Positions 54,580 to 63,186 of a stretch of 64,000 nt of DNA are shown piece by piece. Position 1 is the first letter of the stretch; each line of letters starts with the position of its first letter. The DNA is from Pseudomonadota bacterium. Its GTDB lineage: Bacteria; Pseudomonadota; Alphaproteobacteria; Caulobacterales; Caulobacteraceae. The stretch spans positions 30,360-94,359 of the forward strand of contig JAKBBV010000005.1 of NCBI GenBank assembly GCA_021808285.1. The letters are read 5' to 3'. The position numbers and the translations under genes are program-made. The notes under the pieces were generated by a model that was given only the letters and a program-made list of their open reading frames with translations, searched no databases and had not been told where the DNA came from.

Positions 54580-55248
54580 ATGTTCATCCTGCCCGACCTT
54601 GACTATGCGCCCGACGCCCTCGCCCCGATCATCTCCAAGCGAACCCTGGAGATCCATCATGGCCGCCATCACGCCGCCTATGTGAAGACCGCCAACGACC
54701 TGCTGGCCGGGACCGGGGGGGCCTCCGACTCTCTGGAAACGGTGATCGCGAAGGCGCGCGATGCGGGTCAGGCGAAGCTCTTCAACGCCGCGGCTCAGGC
54801 TTGGAACCACGCTTTCTTCTGGCGCTCCATGACGCCGCGATCCGAGGCGCCGCGTGGCGAACTCATGGAGGCGATCGACACCACCTTTGGCGGCCTAGAG
54901 TCCCTGCGTTCGGCGCTGATAGGGGAGGGCGTCGCCCATTTCGGCTCTGGGTGGGTCTGGCTGGCGGCGGAAGGCGCTCGCGGGCTCAAGGTCATGTCGA
55001 CGCACGATGCCGAGATGCCCCACGCCGACCCGAACGTGACGCCGCTGCTCGTCTGCGACCTCTGGGAGCATGCCTACTATCTCGATCACCAGAATGATCG
55101 GCGCGGCTTTCTCGCCGGCTGGTTCGATTCCCTGGCGAATTGGGGCTTCGCGCAGGCGCAGTTCGCCGCCCGGGGCAGCTCACGTCTGTGGCGATACCCC
55201 GCGCCGGCGGCCCAACTCGCGCCGACCCCTCAGGCCAGCCCGGTCTGA
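54580..55248 (+). CDS. sodB: Fe/Mn superoxide dismutase
   Basis: A 222-residue enzyme that dismutates superoxide to oxygen and hydrogen peroxide. Metal ligands fit the family: His in LEIHHGRHHAAYV, His in QAWNHAFFWRSM, and Asp/His in CDLWEHAYYLDHQN. The motif order and the C-terminal WFDSLANWGFAQAQF suit an iron-type enzyme, but metal choice cannot be set from sequence alone. GGAG lies 6 nt before the ATG at 54580. A low-complexity Ala/Pro tail extends past the usual end. Confidence 0.92.
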   Translation: MFILPDLDYAPDALAPIISKRTLEIHHGRHHAAYVKTANDLLAGTGGASDSLETVIAKARDAGQAKLFNAAAQAWNHAFFWRSMTPRSEAPRGELMEAIDTTFGGLESLRSALIGEGVAHFGSGWVWLAAEGARGLKVMSTHDAEMPHADPNVTPLLVCDLWEHAYYLDHQNDRRGFLAGWFDSLANWGFAQAQFAARGSSRLWRYPAPAAQLAPTPQASPV

Positions 55249-55504
55249 GCCTTTCGGGCCTGCGGTCCCGCCAGGGCCGATTCGCCGCATGGGCATCCTC
55301 GCCAAACCCTCTGGCCTTCCTGGAGAGCCAGGAGGCGGTCCTGGAAAGGGATTTGCGCCATCTCAATCGTTAAAAAGCGCGGAGGAACTCCCGGAAAGGC
55401 GACTTTCCGCCGTCGTGAGGGTTGGCGCCGTCGTCAAAACCGCCATTGTGCGCGAATTGCGCGCGACCAGCGTGCACGGAACATAGAGGGAGCGATTGGT
55501 CCAA

Positions 55505-55768
55505 ATGGCCGAAACCAAAAAGCCGAATGGCTTGCAGCAGATCCTGAAACCCTCGGCCGCCCTGTCGGCTGTGGTAGGCTCGGCGGCGCTGTCGCGCGGC
55601 GACGCCGTGTCGAAGGTCTGGGCTTATATCCGGGAGCACAAGCTGCAGAACCCGGCGAACAAGCGCGAAATCCTCGCCGACGCCAAGCTCAAGCCCGTCT
55701 TTGACGGCAAGGACAAGGTGACCATGTTCGACATGAACAAGCACCTGTCCAAGCATCTGTCGAAATAG
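55505..55768 (+). CDS. SWIB/MDM2-domain mini-protein
   Basis: An 87-residue protein that is almost wholly a SWIB domain: LQQILKPSAALSAVVGSAALSRGDAVSKVWAYIREHKLQNPANKREILADAKLKPVFDGKDKVTMFDMNKHLSKHLS. SWIB domains are best known from eukaryotic chromatin factors, but stand-alone copies are common in alphaproteobacteria and chlamydiae. A DNA-binding or topoisomerase-linked role has been suggested for them; the function here is not known. It is rich in Lys. A hairpin terminator follows. Confidence 0.93.
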   Translation: MAETKKPNGLQQILKPSAALSAVVGSAALSRGDAVSKVWAYIREHKLQNPANKREILADAKLKPVFDGKDKVTMFDMNKHLSKHLSK

Positions 55769-55792
55769 GCTCATTCGAGGCCGTCTGAGGGA

Positions 55793-55841
55793 GGCCCCGC
55801 GTCGGCGCGCCGCGTGCGTGTGGCGCGGGCCTTTCTCGTTT
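55793..55841 (+). terminator. Rho-independent terminator after SWIB gene
   Basis: GGCCCCGCG (55793-55801) pairs with CGCGGGCC (55824-55831) with one bulged C, and TTTCTCGTTT follows. It lies 25 bp after the SWIB stop. Confidence 0.55.
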
Positions 55842-56023
55842 CGACCCGCCGCGCCAGAGGCGCGGTGACTCGGTGTCGCCTGACTGTTCCTGAGCGTCCG
55901 GCGCATCTGACTTGCGGCTCTAGGCTCATGCGGACGCCCGCGCGGGCGAGCGTGGCGGGCCTCCATCGGTTCAGGCTATAAGCCGGCGGCCCTCCCGGAG
56001 GGGGCGTTGCGAGGAGCGGTCGG

Positions 56024-57217
56024 TTGGCCGATGGTGAGGCTCAGGCCGCGGGACGGGGCGGGGTGACGGGAGGGCCTCTGCGCGTGGCCCTCTTCACGGG
56101 CTCCTACAACTATATCCGCGATGGCGTCGCCCTGACCCTCAACCGGCTGGTCGCCTATCTGATGCGCCAGGGCGTGGAGGTGGAGGTGTTTGCGCCCGTC
56201 GGCCCGCGCCCGGCGCTGGCGCACGAAGGGTCGCTCAATCCCGCGCCCTCCATCGGCGTGCCGCTTCGGCCCGAATACCGCCTGGCCCTCGGCTTGCCGC
56301 GAGCCTCTCGCGCCAAGCTCCTGGCCTTCGCGCCGGAGGTCGTGCATCTGGCGACGCCGGACCTCCTCGGTTACGCGGCCCTGCGTCTGGCGCAGGCGCG
56401 TGGATGGCCCATCGTCGGCTCCTATCACACGCGCTACGACACCTATCTGAGCTATTATCATCTGGGCCTGCTCAAGCCCCTGGCCGATCGCGGGGTCAGG
56501 GCCTTCTACAACGCCTGCGCCGAGGTCCTGGCCCCTTCCCCTTCCATGGTCGAGGCTCTGGCGGCGGACGGCGTCACCGCTCCCCTCAAGATGTGGTCTC
56601 GCGGCGTCGACACCGAGCGCTTCGATCCGGCGCGACGCTCCGAGACCTGGCGTGCGGCGCACGGGATCGCCCCCGACGACATCGCCGTCGCCTTCGTCAG
56701 CCGGCTGGTGAAGGAGAAACGGATCGACGACTACGCGGACGTGCTCGACCGTCTGACCGCCTTGGGCGGGCGGGCCAGGGCCCTGGTCGTCGGCGACGGC
56801 CCCGAGCGCGAGGCCCTGCAGAGACGTCTGCCTCGCGGCGTCTTTACCGGCTTCCTCACCGGCGAGGAGCTCGCCATCGCCTATGCCAGCGCCGACATCT
56901 TTCTCTTTCCCAGCGATACGGAGACCTTCGGCAGTGTGACCCTGGAGGCCATGGCCTCCGGCCTGCCCGCCGTTTGCGCTGACGCTACAGGAAGTTCGTC
57001 CCTGGTGGAGGCGGACAAGACCGGTTTCCTGGCCCCGGTGGGCGATGTCGGCCGTCTGCAGACGGCGGTGGCCCGCCTGGTCGACGATCCGTCTCTGCGC
57101 CGACGCATAGGCGAGGCCGCCCGGGCGCGAAGCCTGCTCTATTCCTGGGACGCGGCGATGCAGTCGGTGCTCGACAGCTATCAGCGCCTCGCCGGGCGCG
57201 GAGGGCGCGCATCGTGA
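56024..57217 (+). CDS. GT4 glycosyltransferase (MgtA/SQD2-like)
   Basis: A 397-residue GT-B glycosyltransferase of family 4. The N-terminal acceptor domain opens with LRVALFTGSYNYIRDGVALTLNRL and includes GSYHTRYDTYLSYYHLG. The C-terminal donor domain has AFVSRLVKEKRIDDYADVL, VVGDGPEREAL and the E-x7-E motif ETFGSVTLEAMASGLP. It resembles alpha-mannosyltransferases and glycolipid-forming SQD2-type enzymes. The start is a TTG at 56024 with GAGGAG 7 nt upstream. Its TGA overlaps the next gene's GTG, so the two transferases are made together. Confidence 0.9.
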   Translation: MADGEAQAAGRGGVTGGPLRVALFTGSYNYIRDGVALTLNRLVAYLMRQGVEVEVFAPVGPRPALAHEGSLNPAPSIGVPLRPEYRLALGLPRASRAKLLAFAPEVVHLATPDLLGYAALRLAQARGWPIVGSYHTRYDTYLSYYHLGLLKPLADRGVRAFYNACAEVLAPSPSMVEALAADGVTAPLKMWSRGVDTERFDPARRSETWRAAHGIAPDDIAVAFVSRLVKEKRIDDYADVLDRLTALGGRARALVVGDGPEREALQRRLPRGVFTGFLTGEELAIAYASADIFLFPSDTETFGSVTLEAMASGLPAVCADATGSSSLVEADKTGFLAPVGDVGRLQTAVARLVDDPSLRRRIGEAARARSLLYSWDAAMQSVLDSYQRLAGRGGRAS

Positions 57218-58404
57218 AGATTGTTGATGTCTCCGGGTTTTATTCAGAGACCGGCGGCGGCGTGGCCAGCTATGTGCGCCAAAAGCTCGCCGCGGCCGCC
57301 CGCTGCGGCCACGAGGTCGTGGTCATCGCGCCAGGCGCGCGAAGCCATGTGGAGCCCCGGATCGGAGGCAGGATCGTCTGGGTCAAGAGCCCGCCCATGC
57401 CCTTCGACGCCAATTACCGGGTCTTTGTCGACGCCCGGGAGGCCTGGCGGGCGATTGCGGCCGAGGCGCCGGACGTCATCGAAGGGTCCTCGCCCTGGCG
57501 CGGGGGCTGGATCGCGGCGAAGGCGCCCGGCGCCCCTCAGACCGTGCGATCCCTGGTGTTTCATCAGGATTTCATCGCCGGCTATCCCTACACTCTGCTG
57601 GGCGGGGTCATGGATCGGGCGCGGATCGACCGTCTGTTCGGCGCTTACTGGCGTTATGTCCGGCGGCTGAGCGCACGCTTCGATGTCACGGTGACCGGGG
57701 GAGAATGGCTGGCGGCGAGATTGTCGCAGTTTGGCCTCAATGCGCCCATCGCCGTGCCGTTCGGCATCGAGACCCGTCAGTTCGCCCCGGAGCGCCGCGA
57801 GCAGGCCGTCCGGCGTGAGATCCTCGCCGCCTGCGGCGCCCCCGCCGACGCGCGGCTGCTGATCGCGGTCGGCCGGCTTCATCCGGAGAAGCGCCACGCG
57901 ACCCTTCTCGAAGGCTTCCGAACCGCACGCGCCCGCCGCCCCGATCTTGCCCTGGCCATCATCGGCGACGGCCCGGCGCGCGCATCGGTGGCCCGCGACG
58001 CCGCGCGGACGCCCGGCGCCGCCCTGATAGGGTCCATTCCTGATCGCGACCGTTTGGCCTCGGTCTATGCCAGCGCCGATCTTCTGGTGCATGGCTCGGG
58101 GGCCGAGACCTACGGCCTTGTCGTCGCAGAAGCGATCCAGTCGGGCCTGCCGGTGGTGGTCCCTGACGCGGGCGGCGCCGCGGACCTCGCATCCCGTGGG
58201 CGGGCCCGGCTCTACAGGACCGGGGAGGGGCGAGACTGCGGGCTGGCCATTCTGAGCCTCCTGGACGAAATCGACTCCGGCGCGCCGGCGACACCGTCCG
58301 GCCCCCCGCCGGGCGACTGCGAGGACCATTTCACGGATCTGTTCGCGCTCTATCAGCGACTTCTGACGGCCAAGCTGTCGCCGCCGGGTGCTCAGGCGGC
58401 CTGA
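57214..58404 (+). CDS. GT4 glycosyltransferase, second of pair
   Basis: A 396-residue GT4 enzyme. It opens with MKIVDVSGFYSETGGGVASYVRQK (acceptor side); the donor domain shows AVGRLHPEKRHATLLEGF, IIGDGPAR and the E-x7-E motif ETYGLVVAEAIQSGLP. The GTGA overlap with the preceding transferase indicates that both act in one pathway, probably adding two sugars in turn to a lipid or polysaccharide acceptor. The sugar and acceptor are unknown. Confidence 0.9.
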   Translation: MKIVDVSGFYSETGGGVASYVRQKLAAAARCGHEVVVIAPGARSHVEPRIGGRIVWVKSPPMPFDANYRVFVDAREAWRAIAAEAPDVIEGSSPWRGGWIAAKAPGAPQTVRSLVFHQDFIAGYPYTLLGGVMDRARIDRLFGAYWRYVRRLSARFDVTVTGGEWLAARLSQFGLNAPIAVPFGIETRQFAPERREQAVRREILAACGAPADARLLIAVGRLHPEKRHATLLEGFRTARARRPDLALAIIGDGPARASVARDAARTPGAALIGSIPDRDRLASVYASADLLVHGSGAETYGLVVAEAIQSGLPVVVPDAGGAADLASRGRARLYRTGEGRDCGLAILSLLDEIDSGAPATPSGPPPGDCEDHFTDLFALYQRLLTAKLSPPGAQAA

Positions 58405-58429
58405 CCGCGTCCCCTCCACCTTGCGAATT

Positions 58430-58470
58430 GGCGAATGTTAACAATTTGAATTGAATTAGCACTTGCGAGT
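58430..58470. promoter_or_regulatory. AT-rich promoter region of FCD regulator gene
   Basis: About 40 bp around 58430-58470 are AT-rich in a GC-rich region and include TGTTAACA, a perfect 8-bp palindrome (58436-58443), and repeated AATT tracts. It lies 55-90 bp upstream of the regulator start and probably contains its promoter, perhaps its own operator. Confidence 0.4.
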
Positions 58471-58522
58471 GAAGTCTCGTGAGCGCTCTTGGCGTTCGGG
58501 CTGTTGAGCCCGGAATCCGTAT

Positions 58523-59275
58523 ATGAGCCCGCAAAGTCATCTCCTCGCCGCGCGCCGTGTCGCCTTTGACGCCTCCGCCAGCCTCGCGCCCGGCTGGTCG
58601 CCGAACCTGATCAAGGCGCGCGCCTACGAGCGGTTGTTGCTGGATGTCATACTGGGCGTCCTGGAGCCGGGCGCGCGGCTTGACGAGCACCAGTTGGCGC
58701 GCCGCTATGACACCGGTCTGGCCGGTGTTCGCGATGCTCTGGGACGCCTCGCCCTGGAAGGGCTGGTGATCCGCAAGGCGCGATCGGGTACGACGGTGGC
58801 GCCGCTCGATCCGCTGGAGCCCCGGCAGACGCGGGATGTTCGCCTGTTGCTGGAGCCGCACGCCGCCGCCTTGGCCGCGGAACACGCCGACCCCGAGGAG
58901 ATCGAGTCCCTGGCCGCCGCCTTTGAAGGGGCCGATCAGGCGATCCAGGGGGGCGATCTGCGCAGCCTCGTGCTGATGGACCAGACCTTTCATGCCCGCC
59001 TGGCGGCCGCGAGCGGAAACCCGGCCCTGGCGGGGCTGATCGCTCCGCTTCAGCATCGCGCGGCCCGGTTCTGGATCGCGAGCCTCCCGCCGGGCGGCGA
59101 ACTTCGGGGCCGGTTGACCGCCGATCTGGAGACTCACCGGGCGATTGTGCTCGCCATCTCTCTGCGCGACGCCTCGGCCGCCCGGTCGGCGACGACCAGG
59201 GCCCTGGGCGTCGCACGCCCCGGACAGGACCGTCTCGGCTCACGCCCGTCGGCGGCGCCCCTGCACGCCGCCTGA
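58523..59275 (+). CDS. FadR-subfamily (GntR/FCD) transcriptional regulator
   Basis: A 250-residue regulator. The N-terminal GntR winged helix spans about residues 27-92 (LIKARAYERLLLDVILGVLEPGARLDEHQLARRYDTGLAGVRDALGRLALEGLV in parts). An FCD helical domain follows (QTRDVRLLLEPHAAALAAEHADPEEIESL, MDQTFHARLAAASGNPALAGLI). The His in FHARL and others later may bind a metal used for ligand binding. No clear target operon is adjacent: glycosyltransferases lie upstream and a convergent aldo/keto reductase downstream. Confidence 0.88.
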   Translation: MSPQSHLLAARRVAFDASASLAPGWSPNLIKARAYERLLLDVILGVLEPGARLDEHQLARRYDTGLAGVRDALGRLALEGLVIRKARSGTTVAPLDPLEPRQTRDVRLLLEPHAAALAAEHADPEEIESLAAAFEGADQAIQGGDLRSLVLMDQTFHARLAAASGNPALAGLIAPLQHRAARFWIASLPPGGELRGRLTADLETHRAIVLAISLRDASAARSATTRALGVARPGQDRLGSRPSAAPLHAA

Positions 59276-59311
59276 CGCCCCGCCTTGGGCGGGGCCGCCT
59301 CCCAGCGTCAG
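59272..59311. terminator. Nested hairpin between convergent genes
   Basis: GCCCCGCC (59277-59284) and GGCGGGGC (59288-59295) form an 8-bp stem with a 3-nt loop. An outer stem CTGACGC/GCGTCAG (59272-59278 and 59305-59311) encloses it. It separates the FCD regulator and the aldo/keto reductase, so it could end transcripts in both directions, though no T-run is present. Confidence 0.45.
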
Positions 59312-60357
59312 GTCCTCGGCTTGAACGGAGCGGGGACCCGCGCCCCGCCCTGACGGGCGAACATCCAGCCGGGATATTCCTGCGGCAACTCGCTGACCCC
59401 GTCCAGGCGCGCCATCTCCTCGGCCGACAGGGTGACGTCCACGGCGGCGAGATTGTCCTCAAGTTGCTCCACCGTCTTGGCGCCGATGATGACGCTCATC
59501 ACGTGGGACTTGTGCAGCAGCCAGGCGAGCGCGATGCGAGCCACCGAGACGCCGTGCGTGTCGCCGATCTCACGCATGACCTCGATGCAGGCGAAGGCGC
59601 GGTCCCGATCCACGGGCGGAAAGTCGAAGGTCGTGCGGCGCGCGCCCTCGGGATTGTTCGATCCAGGACCGAACTTGCCCGACAACAGGCCCCCGGCGAG
59701 CGGCGACCAGACCATCAGTCCCACGTCCTCGGAGGTGATCATCGGCACGAGCTCGCGCTCAAGATCGCGACCGGCGATGGTGTAATAGGCCTGCAGAGTT
59801 TCGAACCGGGCATAGCCCTGGCGCTCGCTGACGCCCAAGGCCTTGGCGATCTTCCAGGCGGCCCAGTTGGAGACGCCCACATAGCGGACGAGCCCCTGCG
59901 ACACGAGATCGTCAAGGGCGCGGAGCGTCTCCTCGATCGGCGTCACGGTGTCGTTGCCGTGGATCTGGTAGAGGTCGATGTGGTCGGTCTGAAGCCGCTC
60001 AAGGCTGAGCTTCACCTGATCCATGATGTGGCCGCGCGAGGCGCCGCGGTCATTGGGCTTGGGCCCCATCTGGCCGAACACTTTGGTGGCGATGATGACA
60101 TCGCTGCGCTTGACGCCCAGGTCCTTGAAGGCCGTCCCCAGACGCTCTTCCGAGGCGCCGAAGGAATAGACATTGGCGGTATCGAAAAAGTTCACCCCGG
60201 CGTCCAGAGCCTGTTTGACGATGGCGTTGACCTGCGGCTGGGGCAGCGAGCCGATCGCCTTCCACATCCCGGCATCCTCATTGCCGCCAAAGGTCATGGT
60301 CCCCAGGCAGATCTCGGAGACGTAGAGACCCGTTCGGCCCATGCGATTGTATTTCAT
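59308..60357 (-). CDS. Aldo/keto reductase
   Basis: A 349-residue NADPH-dependent TIM-barrel reductase. It begins MKYNRMGRTGLYVSEICLGTMTFGG. The active-site Asp and Tyr are in FFDTANVYSFGASEERLG, Lys in IIATKVFGQMG, and His in LYQIHGNDTVTPIEETL. The C-terminal cofactor site is HVMSVIIGAKTVEQLEDNL. It reduces aldehydes or ketones to alcohols; substrate unknown. GAGGAAACGC precedes the ATG at 60357, which sets the start. It is convergent with the FCD regulator. Confidence 0.93.
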   Translation of the reverse strand: MKYNRMGRTGLYVSEICLGTMTFGGNEDAGMWKAIGSLPQPQVNAIVKQALDAGVNFFDTANVYSFGASEERLGTAFKDLGVKRSDVIIATKVFGQMGPKPNDRGASRGHIMDQVKLSLERLQTDHIDLYQIHGNDTVTPIEETLRALDDLVSQGLVRYVGVSNWAAWKIAKALGVSERQGYARFETLQAYYTIAGRDLERELVPMITSEDVGLMVWSPLAGGLLSGKFGPGSNNPEGARRTTFDFPPVDRDRAFACIEVMREIGDTHGVSVARIALAWLLHKSHVMSVIIGAKTVEQLEDNLAAVDVTLSAEEMARLDGVSELPQEYPGWMFARQGGARVPAPFKPRT

Positions 60358-60388
60358 GCGTTTCCTCTTTCGCGGCGAAGGCGATGCG

Positions 60389-60930
60389 TCATTGTCGGCG
60401 ACCTGCGTGCGCAGCTTCGGGGCCGCCCAGGCTCGACTTGGTTTCAAGGATAGGGCGGGGAGAGACAGCGCGCCAGAGGCGAGATCTCCGCCAACATCTT
60501 CGCGTTCCGCCTGCAGCCGCGGCAGGGAGAATGACGCCTCTCGCCATCACGGGGTGTCGGGCGTCCAAGACGCCATCGAGGGCCCGGAAGGCGATCTGCG
60601 CCCCGGAAGTCAGCGCCGTCGCTCGGCGGACAGGCGGGCGCATCGTCCGGATTCCCCCTCGGCGATCGTCCCTGGCCGAGGCCGGTTGCGTCGACAGCGC
60701 CTGGGCGAGCGCGCCGCTGGCGTAGAGGGTCCCGCCGCTCACCCCGGGGCTCCCCGGAGGTGCCAGGACCAGGCGTCCCGCGATCAGTCCGACGATCAGG
60801 CTGGCCGCCAGCGAAGCGGGATAGCGCCAGGGCGAACCCTCACGCGGCGTCGACGCCGTGGCCGCCAGCGCGGCCATGGCGCGCCAGTCGGCCGCCGGAC
60901 GGCCCGCCGCGGCGGTAATGGCGCGGCCCC
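60389..60930 (-). pseudogene. Remnant of an anti-sigma-factor-like membrane protein gene
   Basis: Minus-strand frame from a stop near 60930 to 60389. The middle part reads RPAADWRAMAALAAT..., then WRYPASLAASLIVGLIAGRLVLAPP, a single membrane helix, then GALAQALSTQPAS. This is the typical centre of transmembrane anti-sigma regulators of alphaproteobacteria. The cytoplasmic sigma-binding part is missing, an in-frame TGA lies upstream, and after GALAQAL the sequence turns into Arg-rich text unlike the family, with no frame carrying the expected C-terminus. I read it as a decayed gene. No sigma factor gene remains beside it. Confidence 0.5.
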
Positions 60931-61076
60931 GTCAGCGGCGTCCCCTGGAGGGTCGGGCGACGCCAACCCCGGCGATCACGGTCAAGTTCAGAAGAACTGA
61001 TCCGCCGCCGTCTGGTCGAACCTGAGCCCTGGTCCGCTGGTCGGCCCCGGGCTCTCTCATTGTCGAGGCGCGGTCG
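60931..61076. other. Non-coding spacer beside the remnant gene
   Basis: With the remnant it forms a stretch of about 720 bp (60358-61076) between two intact genes. I see no further gene, no RNA and no insertion-sequence ends in it; it may be the other part of a deletion scar. Confidence 0.35.
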
Positions 61077-62468
61077 TCAGAACGCGAAGTAGGGACCGAG
61101 CGTCCCCCCGGCGTTGCGGCCCTCGATGGCGGTATAGACCGACCGTCCATAGAAGAATGGCAGGCCGTAGTCGAAGCTGTTGGCGAAATTCACGTTGGGG
61201 TAGAAGATATTGGGGTTTCCGCCAACGCCGGGGATGACCGAGTTGTTGGTCTGGAACTGATTTTGGGCGTCATAAAGCGTGAATGCGCCCGAGACGCTGG
61301 CGCCATTGAGCCCCTGGATCGTCGGGGTCAGGTTGAGGGCCGGACTGGGGCAATAATAGCCCTTGAACGAGCCGCTCGACGGACAGGGCGTAATCGTGGT
61401 GTCGACGAAGAAATAGAGGCTGCTGCCGCTGTCCAGAAAACTCGCCGGCAGGGTCGTCCCATTATAGATCACATTGAGCAGGCCGGGCCCATTGGGGTCG
61501 GTCGAGCCCGTGGTGGTGTAGATCTTCGCCGAGCCCAGGCCATTGTTCGACTGAGTGCCGATGCCGAAATAGAGGGTTCCTGTGGCCGTCAAGGCGCCGG
61601 ACGATGGCTCGGAGGGCAGAACCAGAAGACTGCCGTTGTTATCTACAGCCATGGCGGCGACAGGGTTGGGCAACTGCTGGAACGGCGCCGTGGCCGACGC
61701 GGCGCGGCCGATGATGGCGCTGCACCCGCTGGCCGGACAGTCGTAATAGATGGCCGAGGACTGCCCGCCGGCGACGGCGCAGGCGGATCCGCAGTCTGTG
61801 GTGGTCACGCCGATGCCGATGATGCCATTGGCGCCGAAGGCCTGCACGGTGTTGAGGTCTGTGCCGCCGCCGGCCGAGCAGCTCGCCGGCGCGTTCGAAT
61901 AGACCCCAGTATCGGCCAAGGCCTGGAAGGGCATGTTGGCGACGCTCTCACCGCCGATCGTCAGATCGGTCTGGCGGACTGACCCGAACACATAGCCATC
62001 GACATACTGGTAGCACTCGCCCACCGGATTGCCCGAGGCGTCCAGCTCCGGCGTCAAAGCGGCGAGCAGGCTGGGCGAAATCACCGAGGCGAAGAGACGC
62101 AGCCCGATCGAGCCGGTGTCGACCTGGACATGGTCGATGGTCTGGCAATTCGTGGTGCTTCCGGGGGCGCAGATCGTCACCGAGACGAAGGCGACGTTGT
62201 TGGAGATATAGGCGTTCGCTCCGGTGTCCAGCGCGGCCGGCCCCTGGTCGATGGTTACGGTCACGGCGTTCGCGCTGGCGGTGGGCGGCGGGGGTGAGGA
62301 TCCGGACGATCCCGATGAGCCGGACGATCCGCCCGAGCCGCCGCCGCAGCCCGCCAGCATAAGCAGCCCGCCCACCCCGGCCATGACCATCGCGACGCGC
62401 GCGGCGGCCCAGAGGGCGGACCTGGGCGAGCGCGCCAGCCTGCGGGATGACGGTCTAGCGAAGGTCAT
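61077..62468 (-). CDS. DUF3443 lipoprotein, pepsin-like
   Basis: A 463-residue protein. A long positive N-terminus and hydrophobic stretch end in a lipobox (LMLAGC, Cys41), so it should be lipidated. Ser/Gly/Pro-rich linker, then a DUF3443 domain: AVTVTIDQGP, NVAFVSVTICAPGSTTNCQTIDHVQVDTGSIGLR. DTGS at 117-120 and a second motif DSGS in SFLDSGSSLYFF match the two catalytic aspartate motifs of pepsin-type proteases. Many Cys residues suggest disulphides. It directly follows and overlaps the DUF2844 gene by 14 bp. Protease activity is inferred from the motifs. Confidence 0.82.
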   Translation of the reverse strand: MTFARPSSRRLARSPRSALWAAARVAMVMAGVGGLLMLAGCGGGSGGSSGSSGSSGSSPPPPTASANAVTVTIDQGPAALDTGANAYISNNVAFVSVTICAPGSTTNCQTIDHVQVDTGSIGLRLFASVISPSLLAALTPELDASGNPVGECYQYVDGYVFGSVRQTDLTIGGESVANMPFQALADTGVYSNAPASCSAGGGTDLNTVQAFGANGIIGIGVTTTDCGSACAVAGGQSSAIYYDCPASGCSAIIGRAASATAPFQQLPNPVAAMAVDNNGSLLVLPSEPSSGALTATGTLYFGIGTQSNNGLGSAKIYTTTGSTDPNGPGLLNVIYNGTTLPASFLDSGSSLYFFVDTTITPCPSSGSFKGYYCPSPALNLTPTIQGLNGASVSGAFTLYDAQNQFQTNNSVIPGVGGNPNIFYPNVNFANSFDYGLPFFYGRSVYTAIEGRNAGGTLGPYFAF

Positions 62469-62982
62469 TGGTCGAAAATCCCGCTGGGGTCGATTGCGGC
62501 AGAAGGGCCACGCCCCAGAACGCGCCCGAATGTCCGCCGCTCTGGACGATCAGGTCCGACCGGTTGACGCTCAGCGGCCGACGCAACCTCGGCCCCTGGC
62601 GGGCGGTGTCGGCCTGCAGAGTGGAAAAGTGGGGCCCCAGCAGTTGCTGCAGGTTCGGCCGGCCAGGTCCCGCCCAGCTGACCGCGAAGACGGTTCCATC
62701 GGGTCGGCTGAATTCCTTTACGCTCCCGCCGTTTGGCAGGGTCATGGAATCCACCGTGAAGGTCGCCGCGGCGGTGGCCTTTCGCGTGGCCGCGAGGTGC
62801 GCACGGTCAGCCTCGATCGAGGCGCGTGAGGCGCCGAGCGAGGCGGCGGCCGAGGAGGCGAGAGCCAGACTCGAAAGCATGGCCAGGGCTGCGGCGCCCA
62901 CCCTCCGCCCGCCATGGGACGAACCGGGCATTGACTGAGGCCGCGATGAGCCGTCGGTCCTTGAGGTCAGCCAAACTCGCAT
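62455..62982 (-). CDS. DUF2844 protein, exported
   Basis: A 175-residue DUF2844 protein. The family core is DSMTLPNGGSVKEFSRPDGTVFAVSWAGPGRPNLQQLLGPHFSTLQ, then SDLIVQSGGHSGAFWGVALLP. A signal peptide lies around residues 27-48 (AAALAMLSSLALASSAAA-S). GGAAGG lies 5 nt before the ATG at 62982; a later ATG at 62931 would shorten the N-terminus but lacks a ribosome-binding site. DUF2844 genes are often paired with DUF3443 genes, as here. No function is known to me. Confidence 0.85.
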   Translation of the reverse strand: MRVWLTSRTDGSSRPQSMPGSSHGGRRVGAAALAMLSSLALASSAAASLGASRASIEADRAHLAATRKATAAATFTVDSMTLPNGGSVKEFSRPDGTVFAVSWAGPGRPNLQQLLGPHFSTLQADTARQGPRLRRPLSVNRSDLIVQSGGHSGAFWGVALLPQSTPAGFSTNDLR

Positions 62983-63186
62983 CCGCGCCTTCCGAAAGGT
63001 TAAGGGCCAAGGCGTGCGTCGCGCTGAGATGGAACCGCCCGGCGGTGTCGCAACGCACTCAAGGATTTGAAGTTAGAGCACGATTCAACGCTTCGGCGAT
63101 TCCGCCTCAACGCATCGCGCCCCAAGGAGTGGGCCGGGAAAGGCCCGGCGGCAAGAGCTCACGCGACAACTTTTTTTTGGACCGGA

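Noticed and set aside
63131..63178. Hairpin and T8 tract as a plus-strand terminator
   Set aside because: The CCGGG/CCCGG hairpin is 22 nt from the T-tract and no plus-strand gene ends there; the genes around it are on the minus strand.
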